A stretch of DNA of 43,682 bases from an uncultured Bacteroidales bacterium. Its GTDB lineage: Bacteria > Bacteroidota > Bacteroidia > Bacteroidales > UBA932. The stretch is from positions 1 to 43,682 of the forward strand of contig CALVDF010000020.1 in NCBI GenBank assembly GCA_944326245.1, given 5' to 3'. The position numbers and the translations under genes are program-made. Every line of letters begins with the position of its first letter. Positions within the stretch are counted from its first letter, which is position 1. The notes beneath the pieces were generated by a model. The model made no database searches, was not told the origin of the DNA, and worked only from the letters and a program-made list of their open reading frames with translations. Shown piece after piece: positions 36,672 to 43,682 of this stretch.

Positions 36672-39600
36672 ATGAAAAATAACTTACTAACAATTCTGGC
36701 ACTCGGCGGCCTGCTGTTCGCCTCCTCATGCCAGATGGACGAGCCCGACGCAGGCACCCTGACGGGCGAAGTCGACTTCTCAATCACCGCCGGCATCCCC
36801 AGCGGAATCACCACATACGCTGATCCGGTTGGTTCAGGCTCACACAATGGTGGAGCAATGCTTCTTGATCCTGATGAATACACTCTTCGTTATACCCTTG
36901 AAGTGTATGACAAGGAAGGTAAACTGGCTTACGATGAAACCAAAAACGCTGAAGGATTCGGTGGCGTAACCTTCGCAGCCCGCCTGCTTGCAAAACAATA
37001 CGATTTTGTATTCTGGGCCGACTTCGTGAAAAAAGATGGAAACGTTGAATTCTACAACGTGGATAATCTGAAAAACATCACCTACACAGGCGACGAATAC
37101 AGCAAAATAACCGCCCAGGCTCTTGCTACCGATGCAGCCGACGCTTATTACAAGAAAGAAGTTGTTGACCTGACAAAGAGTAACCAGTCTCTCAAAGTCA
37201 CTCTGAAAAGACCCTTCGGAAAGATCCGCCTTATCGCCACTGACGCACTAAACGGAAACAACAAACAGGATGAGGTACCTGAAACAATCACCATTGATTT
37301 TGGCAATGCCGTTATCCCTACCGCTTTCAACGCTTTTGAAGGTAAAGTCATTGAAGGAGAAGGAAATACTGCCAATGCCGGAACTGTAACATTTACAGCC
37401 CAGACTGAAACGACAACTATCAACGGAGACGAAAAGGAAAATGTATACCTGCTCGGGTTCCACTACTTCTTTGAGTCATCCGCCATTCCTTCATACGCCA
37501 TGGACGTAACCGTAACCAGCAATGAAGGCAACGTCATTGGCCAGCGTTCCCTCTCCTCCATCCCCGTACAGGAGAACAAACTGACCACCGTCATCGGAAA
37601 CTTCTACACCAATGAAGGAAGCATCGACGTTGTAGTCGAGGATGCTTTTGACGGAGAAAACGAAGAACCCGTCACAGAGACCATTCCCGTAACTCCAGAC
37701 GACGACCTTCAGGCTATCATAGATGCAGCCGAACCGTATGCTGTCATAGAGCTCGAACCCGGAACATATTCCGGTGACTATAACTTCGTGGCAGGAAAAT
37801 CGCTTACCTTCAGAGGCGCAAATGCCGGAATAAATCCGAATACCGATGCCGGTTCAAGGCAAGAAGAGACCATCTTTAAAGGTACTCTCGGGGCGAGCCG
37901 TCTAAGCACAGACGTGGTGTATGACATGAAAATCGTAATAGACGGTATCAAGTTTGAGGGAGACGGTACCAAGATAGGGAACAGTAGCTATAATGCTATA
38001 GGAGACCTTACCGTACAGAACTGTATTTTCGAGCCCACTACATCCGAGAACAACTTCTTCATTGCGACCAACCACAATGCCACGGAGAGCTGCCGCTCTA
38101 CGATAAGGCTCATCAACAACCACATCGGCAACACCACTACCGATTACAATTCCTACTACCCTGTCCGTCTCTGGGCAGTGAAAAATGTCGAAGTTATAGG
38201 CAACGTATTTGAGGTGGATCCTGAATTCGCAGGCCTCCAGCATATCAACATTTCGGACCTGAGCGGTTCCGAAGACGCATCCATCATTGTGAAGAACAAC
38301 ACCTTTACAAATGGTCCTGCCGGGGTCACGATTTCATCTTGGAAAGTCGGCGAAACACCATGGGACGAAGATCTCTTTACCGGAACCATAGAGATAACCG
38401 GAAATACATTCAACAATGTCGGCCTTACATCAATAGAGAATCCTTTAAGGAACAATGTCCCGATTTTCATCTCACCTGAATATGTCAACGATGATGCAAC
38501 ACAAGGCCGGGTACAGGATCACGGACAGTTCGATGCCGATATCACAGTCAAGGACAACACATACAATGGCGGGCTCAGGGAAAATGTTATAGTCAACCTG
38601 ACGGTCCACATCAGCACCGATGCCGAGCTCAAAGCCGCTATCAAAAATCAGACCGACGGCCAGACATGGTACATTGCGGCTGGAGAGTATGATGTTACTG
38701 AGTATAAAGAGTATGTAAATTCAGGAAATCCCGGCTGGTATGGTTCTGCATTCTGGATTGTAAAAAATGGAATTAAGATATACGGAGAAGGCAATCCCAT
38801 CATATTTGCCCGCTCTAACCAGCAAAATGCTAGTGGAAACTATGGTGGACAAAACACGATTACGGTGGAGGGTGATAATGTAGAAATCGATGGAATAACA
38901 GTCATGGGCATTCAATATGAAAATATTGAAGGAGGAAACAAAGCGGTAGCCATATCTGGTGCCGACAATTTCACTTTCAAGAACAGCACGATTCTGCCGG
39001 CAGAAAACGGAAATGGCGGTTCCCTGTTGTTTGAGTCTGACATGTCCGGCAAGACAGCATTGGTTGAAAACACAAAGATCATGGGTGCGCTTATCACCAG
39101 ATATATGAATCATGATGATATCACTGACATCACATTGAGAAACGTGGAAATTGACCCTACCCAATATGAAAATTACTCCGCAGCATTCAGCACTACCAAT
39201 GACGAAACCCAGATGAGTTTCAAAGATGTAGTCACTGTTGACGGCGAGCTAAAACTGCATGTCTACGATTCCGAAAACAGTAACATACAGGACATTTTCA
39301 ATGCCATTCCTGACGGCTCTACGGTCATACTGCACGGGAATATCCAAGGCCCTGTAGTAAACGGAGATCCATATTATACCAATGCATTGAAAATCATCAG
39401 CAAGATTACATTGACATGCGAGGATGATGCTACCCTGTCGGGAATTGTGGAATTGAATGCCCCCATGACACTGGACCATGTGAACTACTACTACAAAGGC
39501 GATAATACTACTTATGGAAACATATGGATAGGCAGCGACGATGTGGTAATTAAGAACTCTGTGCTTTTTGCAGAGTATAACATGAATCATAGTGTGGCTC

Positions 39601-40040
39601 CGAACAGTGACAGGGACCGTTCCGGTGAGTTCGGCTTCATACGTCCTGTAAAATACAACTTGCAGTTGCTCAACAATACCATCCAGACCAACGCAATGGG
39701 TATCTTCGGAGGAGGTCTCCCTGGAGGCATAATTAAGGGAAATACTTTCAAGAATCTGGACGGCTACACCAGCAGAACCGTATGGCTCAACTGGGCTGAT
39801 ATGAATAATCTGACAATAGAGGGTAATACCATCTACAACCGTCACATGGTATTGGGTGGCAACGCTACCATTACTGGGAACAAATTCCTTGAACTAGGAG
39901 CCAACGGGACTTCCGGGCATGCCTTCTACTTCTGGAGCGCGTTCACAGGTAGTATTTCAGGCAATGAGTATTCGCAGGTAGACCCTACACAGCCGCTTGC
40001 AACAGGAAAAGATGGAGTGACTATTCCGAATTTCGACTAA
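36672..40040 (+). CDS. fimbrillin-like lipoprotein with NosD-like beta-helix module
   Basis: This 1122-residue lipoprotein has lipobox FASSC, then Q-M-D-E-P-D-A-G. Pilin-like domain: Y-T-L-R-Y-T-L-E-V-Y, F-V-F-W-A-D-F-V, LKRPFGKIRLIATD, and NKLTTVIGNFYTNEG near residue 309. The remaining roughly 790 residues are a right-handed beta-helix of the NosD/pectate-lyase-like type: a D-L-Q-A-I-I-D-A-A entry motif, V-I-E-L-E-P-G-T-Y, then N-N-x-F/I turns (NNTFTNGPAG, GNTFNNVG, GNVFEV). A second helix block starts near residue 640 (STDAELKAAIKN). The closing-strand DNA shares an exact 29-base run with the preceding gene. A strong terminator follows 43 bases after the stop. Confidence 0.84.
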   Translation: MKNNLLTILALGGLLFASSCQMDEPDAGTLTGEVDFSITAGIPSGITTYADPVGSGSHNGGAMLLDPDEYTLRYTLEVYDKEGKLAYDETKNAEGFGGVTFAARLLAKQYDFVFWADFVKKDGNVEFYNVDNLKNITYTGDEYSKITAQALATDAADAYYKKEVVDLTKSNQSLKVTLKRPFGKIRLIATDALNGNNKQDEVPETITIDFGNAVIPTAFNAFEGKVIEGEGNTANAGTVTFTAQTETTTINGDEKENVYLLGFHYFFESSAIPSYAMDVTVTSNEGNVIGQRSLSSIPVQENKLTTVIGNFYTNEGSIDVVVEDAFDGENEEPVTETIPVTPDDDLQAIIDAAEPYAVIELEPGTYSGDYNFVAGKSLTFRGANAGINPNTDAGSRQEETIFKGTLGASRLSTDVVYDMKIVIDGIKFEGDGTKIGNSSYNAIGDLTVQNCIFEPTTSENNFFIATNHNATESCRSTIRLINNHIGNTTTDYNSYYPVRLWAVKNVEVIGNVFEVDPEFAGLQHINISDLSGSEDASIIVKNNTFTNGPAGVTISSWKVGETPWDEDLFTGTIEITGNTFNNVGLTSIENPLRNNVPIFISPEYVNDDATQGRVQDHGQFDADITVKDNTYNGGLRENVIVNLTVHISTDAELKAAIKNQTDGQTWYIAAGEYDVTEYKEYVNSGNPGWYGSAFWIVKNGIKIYGEGNPIIFARSNQQNASGNYGGQNTITVEGDNVEIDGITVMGIQYENIEGGNKAVAISGADNFTFKNSTILPAENGNGGSLLFESDMSGKTALVENTKIMGALITRYMNHDDITDITLRNVEIDPTQYENYSAAFSTTNDETQMSFKDVVTVDGELKLHVYDSENSNIQDIFNAIPDGSTVILHGNIQGPVVNGDPYYTNALKIISKITLTCEDDATLSGIVELNAPMTLDHVNYYYKGDNTTYGNIWIGSDDVVIKNSVLFAEYNMNHSVAPNSDRDRSGEFGFIRPVKYNLQLLNNTIQTNAMGIFGGGLPGGIIKGNTFKNLDGYTSRTVWLNWADMNNLTIEGNTIYNRHMVLGGNATITGNKFLELGANGTSGHAFYFWSAFTGSISGNEYSQVDPTQPLATGKDGVTIPNFD
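36696..36820 (+). repeat. conserved 125-bp 5' segment, copy 3
   Basis: Codes for GGLLFASSCQMDEPDAG and the following strand. It differs from the copy at 40296 by only two or three bases over the first 85 positions. Confidence 0.92.
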
Positions 40041-40083
40041 CATACTTTTTTTGCCTGTACATACGGCTGTAAATTCCAATACG

Positions 40084-40123
40084 GATGAGTCCACTGAAAA
40101 CTTTGCAGTGGGCTCATCTTTCG
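40084..40123 (+). terminator. rho-independent terminator after the eighth array gene
   Basis: GATGAG-t-CCACTG and CAGTGG-g-CTCATC pair over about 13 positions around a 9-base loop (40084-40118), followed by tttcgtt. It should separate the transcript of the array from the last gene. Confidence 0.85.
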
Positions 40124-40214
40124 TTAATACCTAGCTGTATTAATCCATTCTTTTCTTTCCTAAAATCATAAAACGCCGTAGTATAACCATAAAGTTACAT
40201 CAAATAACAATAGG

Positions 40215-40222
40215 TACCTTTG
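40215..40222 (+). promoter_or_regulatory. -7 promoter box for the last array gene
   Basis: TACCTTTG matches TAnnTTTG, 50 bases before the ATG at 40272, in the 231-base gap that begins with the terminator. This supports separate transcription of the last gene. The rest of this gap is AT-rich and shows no ORF. Confidence 0.6.
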
Positions 40223-40271
40223 CAAAACTTACTGCATCCTGAAAAACTTAATTACATAATACCTAGAAACG

Positions 40272-43200
40272 ATGAAAAAGATTTTATTACCTATTCTGGC
40301 ACTCAGCGGCCTGCTGTTCGCCTCCTCATGCCAGATGGACGAGCCCGACGCAGGCACACTGACGGGCGAAGTCGACTTCACCATCAGCGCCGGCATTCCG
40401 GGAAGTATCACTACCTATGCAGATGGAGAATCGGAAACCGCCTTCTCTCACCTGGGCGGTGCGAACAATGTGGACGCCACCCACTATGACCTCCGCTACA
40501 TCCTCGAGGTGTACGACGGAGATAACTTGGCGTACAGAGAAGTAAAGTACGTTGATGAGGGTTTTGCTGACACCAAAGCAAGCTTCAGCGCACGCCTTCT
40601 CGCCAAGTCCTATACATTCGTGCTGTGGGCGGACTTCGTAGAAACTAAAACGGATGAAACCCAATATACAGATTTATACTACAACACTGCATCTTTGAAA
40701 GAGATCAGCTATAATACAACAAACGCAGCAGATCTTACCAAAGACGAAATTGACGCATATACTGCCAAGAAAGTAATCGACCTGAGCAAGAGCAGCAAGA
40801 GCGAGAGCATTACCCTCACCCGCCCCTTCGGCAAGATCCGCCTGCTGGCCACGGACAAGGACATTGCAAACAATGATACCGAAACACCCGTGTCCGTCAA
40901 GCTGGATTTCGGAAGTGCGAAGTTCCCGAGCAGTTTCAATGCTCTCACTGGGGATGTCACCGGCGAATTTGCCGTAAATGCTGTGACAACATCCTCGGTG
41001 AAGGAAGATGCCCAGTCTGTGGATGGTACAACTAAGTATGAGGGTGCCTACCTCCTCGGGTATATCTACGCCTTTGCATCCAAACCGCAGGCGGCATATC
41101 CGATCGATGTCACAGTCTACAGTGATGCCGACGCCACCAGCCAGATCGGGTACCGTGAACTCACCAACATCCCCGTATCCGCCAACAAACTCACCACCGT
41201 GGTCGGCAACTTCTACTCCAACGAAGGCAACATCGAGGTGGTAGTGGAAGACAAGTTCGGAGATGGAGAAGAGGAGATACCTCTTCCTGATGCTGTCTCC
41301 GCAAGCTCGCTCGATGAGTTGAATAGATTGCTGGCAGATCCTGACATTGATGCGATTGCCCTTACTTCTAATATGGAGATTACCGAGACAATCAACGTTG
41401 ATCGTGCGGTCCTCCTTACGGGAGGTGCGACCATCACTACCTCAGGCGGCAACCCAGTATTCACATTGTCTGCTGAAGGCGCTGTGATAGACGGTCTGAA
41501 TTTTTACCAGAATTCCAATGATTCACAGAGCATAATAAAAGTTACTGCAAAGAATTGCGAAATCAGGAACTGTACGTTTGAAGGTAAATATCAGGATGGA
41601 AATTCCGAAGAGACAAGAGCCATAGTCCCCAATGCCGGAGTGGCAGTCACAGTAGAAGGCAACACCTTCAGGAATATCCGCCAGCCGGGCTATTTTGAAG
41701 CCACAGGAACAGTTTTGAGAAACAATTATGTAGAAGGAACCAGAGGGTTTGTAATCTGTTCAAACCACGAGATGACGATAGAGGGTAACTCATTCTTGAA
41801 CAATGCAGTTGATATCGCAATCATTGAGAACGGAAGTCCATATTCCAATATTTATGACGATGTCCGCGCACTTAGCGAGAATAACAATGGAGCATTTGTG
41901 GAGAATCAGGTAACGAAGACTTCGGCAATCGGAAACGGGAATTCAGAGGCATTGTCCGATGCATTAAAGAATGCCACTACCATTGAACTGCTCGCAGGAG
42001 AATATACTCTTCCTGGCACTGTTACCCTGGAAAACAGCATGACAATAAATGGCAGTAGCAGTGATGAAGTAAAAATCAATATACCAGAAAATTCTACAAT
42101 AAAGGTTATCTCTGGCAGCATAACAAAAGTAACGTTAGTGGGCAAGGAAGGGACAATGCTTTCCGGAAACCTGCAGGGTGACTGCGTTTTTGAAGATGTA
42201 GTATTCGAATACACCGGAAATGCAGGAAACATCTTCAATGAGAACTCATCACAGGCTACCGGAAGTACCTCATTGCAGTCCAGTCATTCTGATGCAAATG
42301 CGAGTGATGGACAGCATGAAATCAAATTTATACACTGCGATTTTAGATGTAATGGCCAAAATCCTTTAAGTCTTGGAGCTTCCAGCGCAGTTGTTGAAAA
42401 TTGCTCATTCGATAATCCAGGCAGCTATATCGCACGTCTGGGAGAAGAGTCCAAGAATAGTGTACTGACATTCAGGAACAATACGGTAAGTACAGATCTC
42501 GGTACCGAGAAATACTACACCTACGTTCAGATTTCGGATGAGGGGAATTCTGCCGGAAATGTTATATACATTGAAGGCAATACTGTTGACACCCTCGGTT
42601 TCCGTCCCACGGTCAGAAAGAAATGGAATAATTTTTACTTCACCAATGCGGAATCCAATGTCAAAATATATGTAGACGGTATAGAAGGAGGTGTCTGGTA
42701 TCAGAGCAGCATCTACAATATTGAAAATGCGGACGGTCTGTTCTGGTTTGCTAACCAACTTGAACTTTCAAGCATTCAATTCAAGGGCACGACACTGAAG
42801 TTGCTGGCTGATATTGATTTGGCCGGCAAGGAGTGGACTTCTATGGATTTCTGGTATCCTGAAAGCGGTATTCCGGCAGTGATTGACGGAAATGGGAAGA
42901 CCATCTCCAACATGACAATCAATGGCGCGGGATCTCTGGGATTTATAGGCCGCCATGCCGCTACATCCATGTTGGAAATCAAAAACCTAACTTTCTACGA
43001 GCCACATATCAGAAACTCTTCAAGTTTCGTGGGTACTGTTGTAGGCTATACATATGGAAACATTACAATGAACAACGTCATTGTAACTGGAGCGGACATC
43101 AGAGCGACTGCTGCCGTGGTCATAAGGATGGGCGGCGTTTTCGGATTTTACCCTCCCGATGCCAACAGTCCATTGCTGCTGAACAATTGTAAGGTGGAGA

Positions 43201-43424
43201 ACTCCACAATTCAGGGATACCATAATCTTGCGGGATTCGGATCTTCCCTTGGGACAGCTTCTAAATATACCGATTCTCAGTCCAACAATAATATATTTTA
43301 TTATGAGGCATCGAATGAAGAGTCATGGCAGGATTTCGATGCCAGCGGTTATGCTCCTGGAACTGGGGTCAAAGAAAAATGCACAACGACAGGCAATCAA
43401 GGAATCAAGTATACCAGAGAGTAA
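40272..43424 (+). CDS. fimbrillin-like lipoprotein with beta-helix/GLUG-like module, separately transcribed
   Basis: This 1050-residue lipoprotein has lipobox FASSC and mature start Q-M-D-E-P-D-A-G. The pilin-like domain has Y-D-L-R-Y-I-L-E-V-Y, F-V-L-W-A-D-F-V, LTRPFGKIRLLATD, EGAYLLGYIYAFA and NKLTTVVGNFYSNEG (near residue 310). The C-terminal part starts with a D-E-L-N-R-L-L-A-D-P-D entry, then beta-helix turns (GNTFRNI, GNSFLNNAVDI, RNNTVS, EGNTVD), and a GLUG-like end block with LLADIDLAGKEW, IDGNGKTISNMTI and GFIGRHAA. It has its own promoter box and is flanked by terminators on both sides, unlike the other eight. No T9SS C-terminal sorting domain is visible. Confidence 0.85.
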   Translation: MKKILLPILALSGLLFASSCQMDEPDAGTLTGEVDFTISAGIPGSITTYADGESETAFSHLGGANNVDATHYDLRYILEVYDGDNLAYREVKYVDEGFADTKASFSARLLAKSYTFVLWADFVETKTDETQYTDLYYNTASLKEISYNTTNAADLTKDEIDAYTAKKVIDLSKSSKSESITLTRPFGKIRLLATDKDIANNDTETPVSVKLDFGSAKFPSSFNALTGDVTGEFAVNAVTTSSVKEDAQSVDGTTKYEGAYLLGYIYAFASKPQAAYPIDVTVYSDADATSQIGYRELTNIPVSANKLTTVVGNFYSNEGNIEVVVEDKFGDGEEEIPLPDAVSASSLDELNRLLADPDIDAIALTSNMEITETINVDRAVLLTGGATITTSGGNPVFTLSAEGAVIDGLNFYQNSNDSQSIIKVTAKNCEIRNCTFEGKYQDGNSEETRAIVPNAGVAVTVEGNTFRNIRQPGYFEATGTVLRNNYVEGTRGFVICSNHEMTIEGNSFLNNAVDIAIIENGSPYSNIYDDVRALSENNNGAFVENQVTKTSAIGNGNSEALSDALKNATTIELLAGEYTLPGTVTLENSMTINGSSSDEVKINIPENSTIKVISGSITKVTLVGKEGTMLSGNLQGDCVFEDVVFEYTGNAGNIFNENSSQATGSTSLQSSHSDANASDGQHEIKFIHCDFRCNGQNPLSLGASSAVVENCSFDNPGSYIARLGEESKNSVLTFRNNTVSTDLGTEKYYTYVQISDEGNSAGNVIYIEGNTVDTLGFRPTVRKKWNNFYFTNAESNVKIYVDGIEGGVWYQSSIYNIENADGLFWFANQLELSSIQFKGTTLKLLADIDLAGKEWTSMDFWYPESGIPAVIDGNGKTISNMTINGAGSLGFIGRHAATSMLEIKNLTFYEPHIRNSSSFVGTVVGYTYGNITMNNVIVTGADIRATAAVVIRMGGVFGFYPPDANSPLLLNNCKVENSTIQGYHNLAGFGSSLGTASKYTDSQSNNNIFYYEASNEESWQDFDASGYAPGTGVKEKCTTTGNQGIKYTRE
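40296..40420 (+). repeat. conserved 125-bp 5' segment, copy 4
   Basis: Same layout as the copies at 32739 and 36696; similarity falls off after the codons for I-T-T-Y. The upstream ATG leader differs from the other copies, apart from the AT-rich run before the repeat. Confidence 0.92.
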
Positions 43425-43454
43425 TATTGGACTAATCCGATAGCAGACCCGACA

Positions 43455-43490
43455 AACAGCCGACGTGTTCCTATCATGTCGGCTGTTTTT
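43455..43490 (+). terminator. rho-independent terminator after the last array gene
   Basis: AACAGCCGAC and GTCGGCTGTT form a perfect 10-pair stem with a 13-base loop, followed by a run of T ending at 43490. It starts 30 bases after the stop codon. Confidence 0.92.
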
Positions 43491-43682
43491 AATAGCCGGG
43501 CACCATTGAATCGTAAATTTTAGGTTACAAATCGTAAAGCCCTACTCCATCGTATCGGTAACTTTACCAAAATTCTGATATTACAAACCAAACACTTATA
43601 CAGTCAGGTAGTGTTTCAAACAGTGTGTCTGGGTTAAGTCCTCAGACCTCTTAGTTTTGCAAATATATCAATTTATTCGTTA
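43491..43682. other. intergenic end region with a minus-strand promoter box
   Basis: No ORF is supported in these 192 bases. At 43660-43667 the minus strand reads TATATTTG, a TAnnTTTG match that would direct transcription leftwards. At 43612-43622 there is a perfect palindrome TGTTTCAAACA followed by gtgtgtc, which could be part of an insertion-sequence end or an operator; the window stops before this can be judged. Confidence 0.35.

Overview
The window comes from a member of the Bacteroidales (Bacteroidota), probably a gut or oral commensal. The evidence is the gene content: DUF4251, DUF3575, FimB/Mfa2-type and DUF6562-like lipoproteins, an Rpn-type PD-(D/E)XK nuclease and a clostripain-like lipoprotein. 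Repeated TAnnTTTG promoter boxes (the -7 element of the phylum) and weak Shine-Dalgarno signals agree. No rRNA, tRNA, CRISPR array or complete insertion sequence was seen.

Left part (1-11.2 kb). On the minus strand lie the end of a dTDP-sugar operon (rfbA, then rfbB running off the window) and a DUF4251 protein followed by a very long AsmA-family protein. On the plus strand is a three-gene tripartite metal efflux system: a His-rich lipoprotein adaptor, an RND pump of the heavy-metal class, and a TolC-like outer-membrane factor. It ends at a strong hairpin terminator. An Rpn-like nuclease gene follows on the minus strand.

Middle part (12.3-20.5 kb). A tightly packed plus-strand operon holds an M28-like exported peptidase (with Lys where the catalytic Glu is expected), uvrB, a RelA/SpoT homologue with a degraded hydrolase site, and uvrA.

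Right part (20.6-43.4 kb). This is the most unusual region. An AraC-type regulator and a clostripain-like (C11) lipoprotein protease are followed by an OmpA/DUF3575 outer-membrane protein and nine consecutive lipoprotein genes. All nine share one fimbrillin-like fold signature: Arg-Tyr strand, RPFGKIRL-like core and an N-K-L-T-T-V closing strand. The promoter-proximal members are short (300-353 aa). The last five carry large C-terminal parallel beta-helix or GLUG-like modules (641, 829, about 1309, 1122 and 1050 aa). The last four begin with an almost identical 125-bp segment covering signal peptide, lipobox and start of the mature protein, followed by divergent sequence. One of them is broken by a single in-frame TAA, with more than 1000 codons open behind it. 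The last gene is separated from the rest by a terminator and has its own promoter box.

The layout suggests a type V pilus-like surface system with a co-encoded processing protease candidate, an outer-membrane anchor candidate and a diversified set of interchangeable tip or adhesin subunits built on common 5' ends. The molecular roles in that system are inference; the gene architecture and repeats are visible in the sequence.
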